Positions 17,843 to 26,201 of a stretch of DNA of 64,000 nt are shown piece by piece. A model generated the notes under the pieces. The model was given only the letters and a program-made list of their open reading frames with translations, ran no database searches and was not told the origin of the DNA. The stretch covers positions 372,001 to 436,000 of the forward strand of contig NZ_JAFNJE010000001.1 of assembly GCF_017368475.1 (NCBI RefSeq), read 5' to 3'. Source of the DNA: Alteromonas sp. 5E99-2 (GTDB lineage: Bacteria > Pseudomonadota > Gammaproteobacteria > Enterobacterales > Alteromonadaceae). The position numbers and the translations under genes are program-made. Numbering within the stretch: the stretch's first letter is position 1; every line of letters begins with the position of its first letter.

Positions 17843-18430
17843 ATGAAAAAGCATCGCATTCTGGCAGCAATCATCATGACGCTTCCCACTATATCCCATG
17901 CATATGAAATTAATACAAATTTATGTACTGGTATAGAACACATATATGACGAATCAGGAGAACTAGTGCCTTATGACTCAACAACACATATATTTGTAAC
18001 TGAGGAGACTCCTATTTCCTATATGGGGCATCAGAAAATACCTTTTATGGAATCAGATGGCCAGAGACACACTACAATATTCGTTACTAACACAGCGCCT
18101 GATACGGTTAATTTTCATTTCAGCCCCACGTTTTATGACAGAACTACTGGCTTAGAAATATCCATATCTACTATTGAATATTGGGGGGTATTTAACGCAT
18201 CCAACACTCCGCTAGCGAACTCTGGTGCAACACTGCGCCCGAACAGCACGGGAACAATTTACTACCCAAGAGGCACAACCTACTTCAACGGAATCGCTGA
18301 CATATACTGGAGTTCTTCAACTTGCTTAAACGAGGCACCGCTCATAACTTCCGTCAGATATGAATGGCATAACTATAATATTGGTACCTCAACTTCATTT
18401 TACATGGTTAATAATGGCGAAAATTGGTAA
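17843..18430 (+). CDS. exported protein of unknown function
   Basis: A 195-residue protein with a clean signal peptide (MKKHRILAAIIMTLPTISHA, cleavage near 20). The mature part is beta-rich with many Thr, Ser and aromatic residues and few Lys. It has two cysteines, one near the start of the mature domain (NLCTG) and one near the C-terminus (SSTCLNEA), which may form a disulfide. Features such as HTTIFVTNTAPDTVNFHFSP suggest an immunoglobulin-like sandwich. I do not recognise a family. A purine-rich site (CAAGGAT) precedes the ATG. It stands alone, just left of the IS982 remnant. Confidence 0.65.
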   Translation: MKKHRILAAIIMTLPTISHAYEINTNLCTGIEHIYDESGELVPYDSTTHIFVTEETPISYMGHQKIPFMESDGQRHTTIFVTNTAPDTVNFHFSPTFYDRTTGLEISISTIEYWGVFNASNTPLANSGATLRPNSTGTIYYPRGTTYFNGIADIYWSSSTCLNEAPLITSVRYEWHNYNIGTSTSFYMVNNGENW

Positions 18431-18562
18431 AACAAATCCCTCTCATGCTCCTTATTAACCGGATTCTTGTTTAAGGAATTGAACTAATAGCCTGTTCCGC
18501 GATCGGGTATTTCGACTAAGAAACATTCAATCACAAAAGGAACGGGCATTACGGGTTTAATT

Positions 18563-18879
18563 AAGTTGTAATTCGATGTCAATGATTTGTGCAAAGGAAT
18601 TGTTACACAATAGCAGTAATTACTCCAAGACGAGACGAATAAGCGACAGCGAGAAGGCAGCATGGCAACCAGTGAAAATTATGACTATTGTGGTCGGTTT
18701 TCACATGTCGCCTTATCGAGATTTTAAGAAAAATTAATTAGGCCATTTATCCGCTTTTTATAAAGAATATTTCCTTCATAGAGCACTCAAGACATCGAAG
18801 TCTAAATGGTTCTATGCTCAATTTACCCCCTCGATTAATGGCTTATTGCTTAAAGAAAGGTAAGTCTTCTCTTAATTGA
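18563..18879 (+). pseudogene. decayed, internally deleted IS982-family transposase
   Basis: The 553-bp stretch between neighbouring genes has no intact gene but carries readable pieces of an IS982-type transposase in several frames. From 18563 one frame reads KL*FDVNDLCKG with stops, then TNKRQREGSMATSE. After a frame change comes MTIVVGFHMSPYRDFKKN (from about 18680), then LGHLSAFYKEYF. The next readable part is the C-terminal end IEHSRHRSLNGSMLNL and LMAYCLKKGKSSLN, ending at the TGA at 18877-18879. The central catalytic part, about 200 codons, is missing. In-frame stops and frameshifts make it a dead remnant. I could not define the terminal inverted repeats. Confidence 0.75.
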
Positions 18880-18983
18880 CGTAGATCGCAACGCTATGGT
18901 TGTTGCTTAATCCATTCTGAAGCTTATTAGTAATAGGGGAAATGAAAGTAGGCATCGCAGTTTAACGATACCTCTTTCCAAGA

Positions 18984-19604
18984 TTACAGCTCTATTTTTG
19001 CGTTGAAGCAAGGGTGATCATAAATACGCTGAATATAACTAGCCAGCTTAGACCAGCGTGTTGCATCCACGGTAAGTCCAGCTAAGCCTGCATTAACAAA
19101 CGGAGATACAACCGCAAAATCAGCGATGGTTATCGTGTTATCCACAAGGTAGTCGTTATCACCCAGCTCTGATTCTAAATAGTCAAAAATAGGAGGAACG
19201 GCTTCTGCGATTGTTTGACTAACCAATTCTTCATCGGCTGGCGTATCAAAAAATTTGGGGTTTAACACTCGTTGAAAGAACACAGTACCCAATGTTGAAA
19301 CCATTGTTGAGTCTGCATATTCTTCAAACCAAAGCGCTTTTGCGTAACTTACCGCATCGCTTGGATATAAAGCCACTTCTGGATATTTTTTTTCTAAATA
19401 CGCACAAATAACCGACGAATCACCTATGGTGAGATCGTCATCTTGTAATACGGGTATTTTCCCTAATGGATTCAGCGCCTTTAACTCAGTGGTATCACCA
19501 AAAGGGATAATCGGATTAATTGTATAAGGAATTTTTTTAAGTTCCAACACAGCCTGAACTTTACGCACGTAGGGAGAAACTGGAACACCATGAAGAATTG
19601 TCAT
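18984..19604 (-). CDS. glutathione S-transferase family protein
   Basis: A 206-residue cytosolic GST. The N-terminal thioredoxin-like domain (1-80) starts ILHGVPVSPYVRKV, with Ser in the usual catalytic region, then the NPLGKIPVLQDDDLTIGDSSVIC cis-Pro and glutathione-binding stretch, split here as NPLGKIPVL and IGDSSVI. The alpha-helical C-terminal domain (85-206) holds the ITIADFAVVSPF N-capping motif. GSTs conjugate or use glutathione in detoxification; the substrate is unknown. It stands alone, 105 bp downstream of the IS remnant on the other strand. Confidence 0.93.
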   Translation of the reverse strand: MTILHGVPVSPYVRKVQAVLELKKIPYTINPIIPFGDTTELKALNPLGKIPVLQDDDLTIGDSSVICAYLEKKYPEVALYPSDAVSYAKALWFEEYADSTMVSTLGTVFFQRVLNPKFFDTPADEELVSQTIAEAVPPIFDYLESELGDNDYLVDNTITIADFAVVSPFVNAGLAGLTVDATRWSKLASYIQRIYDHPCFNAKIEL

Positions 19605-19685
19605 TATGTCACCCTTTTGTTTTGTTAACTTTACAAATCAACGAATAAGTTAATTCAATATTTACTTTCCATTTGAAACTAGTGG

Positions 19686-20573
19686 TTAGACTTTCTCACT
19701 GGTTTTCGAAGTAATCGCCCAACCTAAATAAGAAAATAGACGGTATTTTTGCTCTATAATTTTATCTAAAACACTATCTTTATTCTCAGATTCAACTAAA
19801 TCTTCCATTCCAAAGGTGCTTAGAAATTTATGGGGCATCGAAACACCAACACCTTTTGCGGTTACACCTGAACGATTCTCTCCTGTATTCACCACCCAGC
19901 AAATTGCAGGTATATCGATAGGTTTTATATTCATCTTCATCTTATGCAGTGCACCTAAGTAAAAACGGTGATGCCCTAATAAATAGACAATAGAATGTTC
20001 ACTGACTTGTTCTTTTATTTCATCTAAAGACGACTCGGCCGTTACACTGCTAGGTATGCCGGTTAACTTAATTAAATCTTGATAATCAAATATTACCGTA
20101 CTACCACAATAACGCACCAACCCACTTTTTCTAATATACTTTTTCAAGCCGAAATCAACTAAGTATCCTCCGTCTACATACCAATTATCTACAGACGGGT
20201 TACTCATTATATATTCAACTAAGTTCTCATTTATCCAGTCATCAGCATCCATAACAAATACTTTCTCTGGCGGGTTTTCACGAACATGTGCAAGGCCAGC
20301 AACTACTTTGGCCCCTTTATCTGTCCAAGCCGCAATTTGCGGTTGTAACTCTGCACCACCTGAACCACTAACAGGAAAGTCAACCTTGAGAAACTCTAAT
20401 TTATCACTAGTAAAACCCAGTGTTGGAATTTCGTTACACACCACCAGTATTTTGTAATCAAATGACGTTTTCTGATTTAAAATGGAAGACAAAGTCAGTT
20501 TTAACATTTTTATATTTCGCTCATAATTTCGAGCGTTCGCTGGATGTCGAATTTTTAGTAAAAATAAAAACAC
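19686..20573 (-). CDS. GT-A fold glycosyltransferase-like protein
   Basis: A 295-residue cytosolic protein with the features of a family-2-like glycosyltransferase: an N-terminal alpha/beta fold (SILNQKTSFDYKILVVCNE), and the metal-binding acidic motif FVMDADDWINE at about 147-157. The segment FLLKIRHPANARNYE at the start is typical of a group of putative rhamnosyl- or galactosyl-transferase-like proteins. There is no membrane helix and no signal peptide. No polysaccharide cluster surrounds it, so the acceptor is unknown. The ATG at 20573 follows AAGGAAAG at a good distance. Confidence 0.75.
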   Translation of the reverse strand: MFLFLLKIRHPANARNYERNIKMLKLTLSSILNQKTSFDYKILVVCNEIPTLGFTSDKLEFLKVDFPVSGSGGAELQPQIAAWTDKGAKVVAGLAHVRENPPEKVFVMDADDWINENLVEYIMSNPSVDNWYVDGGYLVDFGLKKYIRKSGLVRYCGSTVIFDYQDLIKLTGIPSSVTAESSLDEIKEQVSEHSIVYLLGHHRFYLGALHKMKMNIKPIDIPAICWVVNTGENRSGVTAKGVGVSMPHKFLSTFGMEDLVESENKDSVLDKIIEQKYRLFSYLGWAITSKTSEKV

Positions 20574-20968
20574 AGTCTTTCCTTCTTAAGTAATTAGAGT
20601 AATTTAGATACTCCTTGTAGCCTAGATTATTCGACTACCTACGATTTATATTATTAGTTGAGTCAAACTCTTCCCAAATAATAGCATTAGCGGCTAAATA
20701 AGTGCGACTATTTGTTCGAATGATTTGAAGGTGATGTGCAAACCAAAACACAGTTGTCAGCAGAAAAGCGAATAAACGGTATCTAAAGCAAAACTAAATA
20801 AACGGCAACTCTAAGTATTCAATTTTATACGCTATAACCTAATTATAATAAGCTCTAACCAGACTCTGCCTAATAAGGTCAATTTAACGATATGTTACAA
20901 TATTGACCCTTGCATTCCCGTAATTTACATTCTAATTTAACCATATAACAGCAAATCAAGGTAACACG
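20574..20968. other. 395-bp intergenic region without a recognised gene
   Basis: This divergent spacer lies between the glycosyltransferase (minus) and signal peptidase (plus) genes. It is AT-rich, with stop codons in all frames and no conserved-looking short gene. It must hold the promoters for both sides, but I cannot place them confidently. No hairpin of note was found. Confidence 0.7.
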
Positions 20969-21616
20969 ATGCGGTGGCTTAAAAAGACAGTAAAAGAAAA
21001 CAAAGGTTTCATTTTATTTATCGTTTTAATGGTTGTTTTTCGCAGTGCCATTGCCGATTGGAACGATGTGCCTACAGGTTCGATGAAACCAACTATAGTT
21101 GAAGGCGATCGTATTCTTGTGGATAAACTCGCCTATGATATCCGCTTACCGTTTTCCAAGGTTTCATTAAAAAAATTAGCTGATCCTGTGGTAGGTGACA
21201 TTATTATTTTTGACTCACAAGCCGCAGACAAACGCCTTGTAAAACGTGTAGTAGGTGTGCCCGGCGACACAGTTGCCATGGTCAACAACCAACTCATTAT
21301 TAATGGCAAGGCGCTGGATTACCAAATGGTTTCATCTTCATTTGAGAACCAAGAGAAAATAGAAATCCTAGGTGGCATTACCCATAAAATTTATACTCAC
21401 TCTTTAGGATCTCAATTATCTAACTTTCCAATGGTCACCATTCCTCAAGGGCAATATTTGGCGTTAGGTGATAACCGTGACAACAGTGCCGACTCAAGAG
21501 TTATTGGTTTTGTACCTCGAAACGAAATCATCGGCCGCTCAAAGAAAGTCGTTGTATCCTTCAACTACGATAATTACTTCTTACCCAGAGCCGAGCGATT
21601 TATGCATACACTATAA
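20969..21616 (+). CDS. lepB: signal peptidase I
   Basis: A 215-residue signal peptidase I with one N-terminal membrane anchor (about 13-29). The catalytic Ser38 lies in PTGSMKPTI and the general-base Lys92 in VKRVVGVPGD; the GDNRDNSADSR box is near 168-178. The enzyme removes signal peptides from exported proteins on the periplasmic side. It is shorter than the E. coli enzyme, which has two anchors and insertions. AAGGT precedes the ATG. Its stop codon overlaps the next ATG in the arrangement TAATG, so it is translationally coupled to an acyl-CoA transferase gene, an unusual partner. It may be an accessory copy; the main lepB usually sits with lepA. Confidence 0.93.
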   Translation: MRWLKKTVKENKGFILFIVLMVVFRSAIADWNDVPTGSMKPTIVEGDRILVDKLAYDIRLPFSKVSLKKLADPVVGDIIIFDSQAADKRLVKRVVGVPGDTVAMVNNQLIINGKALDYQMVSSSFENQEKIEILGGITHKIYTHSLGSQLSNFPMVTIPQGQYLALGDNRDNSADSRVIGFVPRNEIIGRSKKVVVSFNYDNYFLPRAERFMHTL

Positions 21617-23448
21617 TGAGTAACATGAGTTCGTCGATCCCTTGGGGTGAAATAATAAAATCAGGCGATAGGATTTTTTTAGGCTCCAACGCTGGCGTTC
21701 CCAATGCGTTAATCGACAGTTTGATAGCTTACAAAGGGCATTTAGAAGATATTGAAGTTACCCATATCAATACATTATCTGATGAACGTTGGGCAAACAT
21801 AGAGTATCGGCACAGGTTTAAAGTCAATACGTTTTTTATATACGGCGATGTTATTCGTCAAGCCGTAGATGAAGGCCGAGCGGATTACACACCTTGTTTT
21901 TTATCTGAAGTATCTAGCCTGTTTACTGACGATATTTTACCTCTCGATGCGGCACTCATTATGGTCGGCCCACCTGATGACCAAGGCTATTGTTCATTGG
22001 GTGTTTCTGTTGATGTGGTCATGTCTGCGGTGAGGTCTGCCAAAAGAGTCATAGCACAAATTAACCCATCTATGCCCCGTACCAGTGGTCATTCGTTTTT
22101 ACATATTTCCGAATTTGCCGCGGTTATTACAGAAAACCAAGCCTTACCAGAATTACTCCCTGCCCCTTCATCCAGCATTTTAGAGCGTATTGGTCAGTAC
22201 ACTGCGTTGTTAATCGAAAATGGCGCAACGCTGCAAATAGGTATAGGAAAAGTGCCCGATGCTGTACTAGGTGCATTAGTTAACCACCAAGACTTAGGGG
22301 TACACAGTGAGATGATCACTGATGGCATGATCGATTTAATTAAATCTGGGGTCATAAACAACCGCAAAAAAACCTTTCATCCAGGTAAATGTGTGGTGAG
22401 TTTTTGCATTGGCTCTCAACGGCTCTATGATTTTGTGCACAATAATGCCCATGTCGAGTTTTACCCTTCAAGCTATGTAAACAAACCCACAAACATTGCC
22501 AAAAACGACAATTTAATTGCCATTAACAGTGCATTAGAAGTCGACTTAACCGGACAAGTTGTTGCAGATTCCATTGGTTATGATTTTTATAGTGGTATTG
22601 GTGGGCAGGTAGACTTTATTTCTGGAGCGAATATCAGTAAAGGTGGGAAACCCATTATCGCCCTGCCTTCTACGGCTAAAAATGGCACAGTGTCTCGTAT
22701 CGTTGCCACCATAACAGAAGGCTCAGGGGTTGTTACCTCAAGAGGTAACGTCAATTATGTAGTGACTGAATTCGGTATTGCCAGTTTAAAAGGCAAAAGT
22801 ATTCGCGAGCGTGCGTTAGAGCTGATCCGCGTGGCTCACCCTAAATTTAGAGAAGAGTTACTCAATACAGTAAGAACCCATTATTGGGTACCGGATTATC
22901 AGAAAAAAGCGCCGACGGAAATTCCGGAATTTGGTGAACTACAGGTCAAAACACTCACTTTTAAACATGAAGAGTATTACCTTCGGCCTTTGAATCCTTC
23001 TGATGAACGTATTTTACAAGAATTCTTTTATTCTCATACTAAAGAGACATTGAGACTTAGATACAACCATGTGCCCCAGCGTATGAGCAGAGAGAACTCC
23101 TATGAGTTAGTCAGCGTTGATCAAACAAAAGATTTAGCTCTCACTATTGTCAGCACCAAAGCATCCAAGTTTAAAATTCAAGCGGTTGGACGTTATTATC
23201 TAAACGCCAACAATACGTGTGAACTGGCTTTTGTTACCCGAGAAAGCCAGCAAGGTAAAGGCATGGCCACGTATTTACTATCGCAGCTTATCGACATTGC
23301 AAAGCAACGAGGGTTAGACAAAATGTTTGCTTATGTGAGGCCTGACAATAAAGCCATGATCACAGTGTTCGAGCAATTTTACTTTAAGCGACTGATGAGC
23401 GCAGATCACCAAGAGGTTGAACTGTGCCTAGATTTAAAGGATAACTAA
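21616..23448 (+). CDS. acetyl-CoA hydrolase/transferase - GNAT acetyltransferase fusion
   Basis: A 610-residue fusion. Residues about 1-430 form an acetyl-CoA hydrolase/CoA-transferase domain with the IGIGKVPDAVL motif, GGQVDFISGA, and the C-terminal conserved segment TEFGIASLKGKSIRERA. Residues about 450-610 are a GNAT N-acetyltransferase domain: RPLNPSDERIL entry, then the acetyl-CoA pyrophosphate loop ESQQGKGMATYLL. This domain order is known from other proteobacterial bifunctional proteins. The fused GNAT part may acylate a protein Lys, as PatZ does, using the CoA thioester handled by the other half. It lies between lepB and an HDAC-family gene, with a 1-base overlap on the left and no gap on the right. 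Confidence 0.88.
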   Translation: MSNMSSSIPWGEIIKSGDRIFLGSNAGVPNALIDSLIAYKGHLEDIEVTHINTLSDERWANIEYRHRFKVNTFFIYGDVIRQAVDEGRADYTPCFLSEVSSLFTDDILPLDAALIMVGPPDDQGYCSLGVSVDVVMSAVRSAKRVIAQINPSMPRTSGHSFLHISEFAAVITENQALPELLPAPSSSILERIGQYTALLIENGATLQIGIGKVPDAVLGALVNHQDLGVHSEMITDGMIDLIKSGVINNRKKTFHPGKCVVSFCIGSQRLYDFVHNNAHVEFYPSSYVNKPTNIAKNDNLIAINSALEVDLTGQVVADSIGYDFYSGIGGQVDFISGANISKGGKPIIALPSTAKNGTVSRIVATITEGSGVVTSRGNVNYVVTEFGIASLKGKSIRERALELIRVAHPKFREELLNTVRTHYWVPDYQKKAPTEIPEFGELQVKTLTFKHEEYYLRPLNPSDERILQEFFYSHTKETLRLRYNHVPQRMSRENSYELVSVDQTKDLALTIVSTKASKFKIQAVGRYYLNANNTCELAFVTRESQQGKGMATYLLSQLIDIAKQRGLDKMFAYVRPDNKAMITVFEQFYFKRLMSADHQEVELCLDLKDN

Positions 23449-24363
23449 ATGCCGGTAACCTTTATTGAAAGTCACTACTGCTTGTTGCACGACATGGGTG
23501 ATGATCACCCAGAAAGCCCCGACCGCCTGCACAGTATTAGCGATCAATTAATTGCTTCAGGGCTTGAATTAGCACTGCAATACCAAGATGCTCCCCCCGC
23601 ATCATTAGCACAGTTAAAACGGGCTCACAATGATGACTTTGTCGATAGCCTAGTTGCCAAATCGCCAAAGGAAGGCAAGGTTCAACTCGACGACGACACC
23701 TTTATGATGCCCCACTCTCTCAATGCCGCATTACATGCCGCTGGCGCTGGGGTTCAAGCCGTCGACACGGTTATGAAAGAGCAATCTCTCGCCGCCTTTT
23801 GCTCTGTTCGGCCGCCAGGTCATCATGCAAACGCAAGTGCATCTAGTGGATTTTGCCTGTTCAATAATATTGCTGTGGCAGTTTGTCATGCATTAGAGCA
23901 ATATCAGTTAAAACGGGTTGCCATCATTGATTTTGATGTCCACCACGGTAACGGCACAGAAGACATTTTTAAGCATGATGATAGAGTCATGATGTTTTCG
24001 TCTTTCCAGCACCCTTTTTACCCTTTTAGCGGCGATGAACACACTAATACCAATAGTGTGAATATTCCTTTGAATGCAGGTATTAAGGGAGAGGAATATC
24101 GCTCAATGGTATCTCCGTGGTTTGACACGTTAAATACATTTAAACCCGAAATGGTGTTTATCTCTGCGGGGTTTGATGCACATAGGGAAGACGAACTTGC
24201 CCACGTCATGCTAACAGAAGCTGATTTTGAATGGCTGACTCAGAAAATCAAAGCCATTGCAGATGAACACTGTAACGGCCGTATTGTATCAATGCTAGAA
24301 GGGGGTTACGCACTTAGTGCATTAGGCCGCAGCGTTGTAGCCCACTTAAAAGCGTTACTTTAA
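23449..24363 (+). CDS. histone deacetylase family protein (class II-like amidohydrolase)
   Basis: A 304-residue zinc deacetylase of the HDAC/acetylpolyamine-amidohydrolase superfamily. The active-site elements are intact: RPPGHHA with His125/His126, DFDVHHGNG with Asp163 and His165, Asp243 in SAGFDAH, and the catalytic-pocket Tyr287 in LEGGYAL. Bacterial members remove acyl groups from proteins, polyamines or small molecules. The ATG immediately follows the stop of the CoA-transferase-GNAT gene. A writer (GNAT) and an eraser (deacetylase) in one operon suggests a reversible acylation circuit; that is inference. The 3' end overlaps the convergent kinase gene by 9 bp. Confidence 0.92.
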   Translation: MPVTFIESHYCLLHDMGDDHPESPDRLHSISDQLIASGLELALQYQDAPPASLAQLKRAHNDDFVDSLVAKSPKEGKVQLDDDTFMMPHSLNAALHAAGAGVQAVDTVMKEQSLAAFCSVRPPGHHANASASSGFCLFNNIAVAVCHALEQYQLKRVAIIDFDVHHGNGTEDIFKHDDRVMMFSSFQHPFYPFSGDEHTNTNSVNIPLNAGIKGEEYRSMVSPWFDTLNTFKPEMVFISAGFDAHREDELAHVMLTEADFEWLTQKIKAIADEHCNGRIVSMLEGGYALSALGRSVVAHLKALL

Positions 24364-25347
24364 GACTGACACACTTGGGTTGCACACCAGTTGATAACTT
24401 TGTTCAAGCCACCTTTCTTTTTGTTTGAGCGAGCACTCTATGGGTAACTGAGCGTAGCCTAACAGTCTGCGCATGATTTCGGTACCAGCAAACATCAATG
24501 CAAAATCTTGATGGACTGAATGTTGGGGCTTATAACCAGTTAAAAGCTCATCAATCACCTGACCGTTTTGCCCACTTAAAACCATATGTGCAAGAAGGTT
24601 ACCTAAATCGAATTCCACTGCCCCTGTAAAACAAAACTCAGGGTCGATTACGGCAACACCTGAGTCACCTTTCAGCCAACTACCGGGATAGTAATCCCCG
24701 TGTAACAAGTAATCACCGGTTTTTAAATATTCCTGCCCTAATTCATAAGCAAGTTGCTTATATTTTTTATCGGTAATCAGTGGCTGTGCCGATTGAGCGA
24801 GTCCCTGTGTTATATCATTTAAATCAAGTCCATTGTCTTGTTGTAATGGGATATCAAAGATATGCGCATGATTGAGCTCGCGCATACCCATATTATCAAT
24901 AGGTGACTCAGGCTTTTGCTTGTGAATACCGTTTAAAATACTAACAATGTGATTCGTGTCTTTACTAGAAAGTGGTTCTCCGCTGTATAAACTTACGAAG
25001 TCTGTCGCTCTGCCTAAATCTTCTAGTAAGATAATATGTTTATCGTTATCTGTATTCAGCAAAGAAGGAAAGTAAGTACTTACATCAACATCAGCATTTA
25101 CTAGCTCATAAAATACTGACTCCACTCCCACACGTTGTTGCGGAGCGGCAATAGTAGGAAACTTTGCACAAAATGGCGGAGCTTGCTTAATAATAATGGA
25201 AGGATGATCGTCGAATAATAACCTATAGGTGTAATTCATGTTACCTTCCCCCGCACTTTCCACAGCAACAATTGGTGATGCAATGTCTAGCAGTTGGGTA
25301 TTCAGGTACGACTGAAAATCGTCTATGGTAAATTCATTTATGTACAT
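24355..25347 (-). CDS. APH/methylthioribose-kinase-like phosphotransferase
   Basis: A 330-residue protein of the aminoglycoside phosphotransferase/choline-kinase fold. The nucleotide loop reads GEGNMNYTYRLLF (33-45), followed by the Lys of IIIKQAP; the catalytic loop is HGDYYPGSWL and the metal motif is IDPEFCFTGAVEFD. The HGDYYPGSW variant and the FDLGNLLAHMVLS tail are most like methylthioribose kinase and related small-molecule kinases. The substrate is not determined; no methionine-salvage genes are nearby. It is 18 bp downstream of a glycosyltransferase gene on the same strand and probably in the same operon. Confidence 0.8.
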   Translation of the reverse strand: MYINEFTIDDFQSYLNTQLLDIASPIVAVESAGEGNMNYTYRLLFDDHPSIIIKQAPPFCAKFPTIAAPQQRVGVESVFYELVNADVDVSTYFPSLLNTDNDKHIILLEDLGRATDFVSLYSGEPLSSKDTNHIVSILNGIHKQKPESPIDNMGMRELNHAHIFDIPLQQDNGLDLNDITQGLAQSAQPLITDKKYKQLAYELGQEYLKTGDYLLHGDYYPGSWLKGDSGVAVIDPEFCFTGAVEFDLGNLLAHMVLSGQNGQVIDELLTGYKPQHSVHQDFALMFAGTEIMRRLLGYAQLPIECSLKQKERWLEQSYQLVCNPSVSVLK

Positions 25348-25365
25348 TAAATGGGATCTCGTTAA

Positions 25366-26106
25366 TTACTTTGGCTGAGACGTTTGGCTTTTATCTTCAC
25401 GTTTAATTTCATAGTGAGTATTTAACTCTAAGCCTTGTTCGTAACGCTTATTCATAGACTTATCTGAACTTTTCAAATAATACTGCCATTTTAATTTTTG
25501 ATTTAGCATGGCCTGCTTATATAAATTATTTGAAACAAATCGCACCGCTGACGTCTCACTAAGATAGGCCAACCGCTTTGCTTTACCTTCTTTTCTTAAG
25601 CGTAAACACAAATCCGTGTCTTCAAAAATATCCACATCAGGCACTAAACCTACTTTTTCTAAAAGTTGTTTTTGGGCAAAAATACAATGGTCCAAATAGT
25701 AAATATGACGCAAACCGCCACGAATAAAATTGGAATACCAAGAGGTAAAAACAAGCAAAGGGTGACTCACATCGAACTTATGGGTAAAAGCCCCCCACTG
25801 GACTGAATCACGCTGCTTGATGAGAGCGTTAATACCCTCAATGTCCACAACACTTCTGGGGTGATTAAGTAAGACCATATCAAAACGCGCAGCTTTTATT
25901 CCTTCGTTCTGACGGCCCGCCCTTGAGCGAATATCGGTTTGAATTAGTCGCGCATTGAAACTTTGTATCACTGCCAATGTGTCATCTTGGCTACCGCCAT
26001 CAACACAAATAATTTCGCAATTTTCCAAAGATGAATACGCTTCAAGGATCTTCTTCAAATACCCCGTTTTCGATTCATCCAATGTAGGGATAACAATACT
26101 CAACAT
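25366..26106 (-). CDS. family 2 glycosyltransferase (TIGR04283-like)
   Basis: A 246-residue GT-A glycosyltransferase. Its N-terminus MLSIVIPTLDES and the following GGSQDDTL motif are canonical; SRAGRQNEGIKAARFDMVLL is the sugar-nucleotide loop seen in the TIGR04283 subgroup. The metal-binding acidic residues in this subgroup appear reduced (LLNHPRSV in place of the usual HADT). A later FEDTDLCLRLRKEGK segment supports the fold. No membrane segment is evident. It pairs with the phosphotransferase gene downstream. Confidence 0.87.
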   Translation of the reverse strand: MLSIVIPTLDESKTGYLKKILEAYSSLENCEIICVDGGSQDDTLAVIQSFNARLIQTDIRSRAGRQNEGIKAARFDMVLLNHPRSVVDIEGINALIKQRDSVQWGAFTHKFDVSHPLLVFTSWYSNFIRGGLRHIYYLDHCIFAQKQLLEKVGLVPDVDIFEDTDLCLRLRKEGKAKRLAYLSETSAVRFVSNNLYKQAMLNQKLKWQYYLKSSDKSMNKRYEQGLELNTHYEIKREDKSQTSQPK

Positions 26107-26138
26107 ATAATTCTGGCTCTAAAACTAGGTACACAAAA

Positions 26139-26168
26139 CACACTATACCAAAGACCTTATGTAGTGTG
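26139..26168 (-). terminator. possible terminator for the propeller lipoprotein gene
   Basis: CACACTA at 26139-26145 pairs with TAGTGTG at 26162-26168, followed on the minus strand by GTTTTGTG. The stem is 7 bp with a 16-base loop, so this is a moderate candidate. It lies between the lipoprotein gene and the glycosyltransferase start. Confidence 0.4.
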
Positions 26169-26201
26169 AGTGTACCCCGAGTGAGATTGAAATTATATTA
26201 T

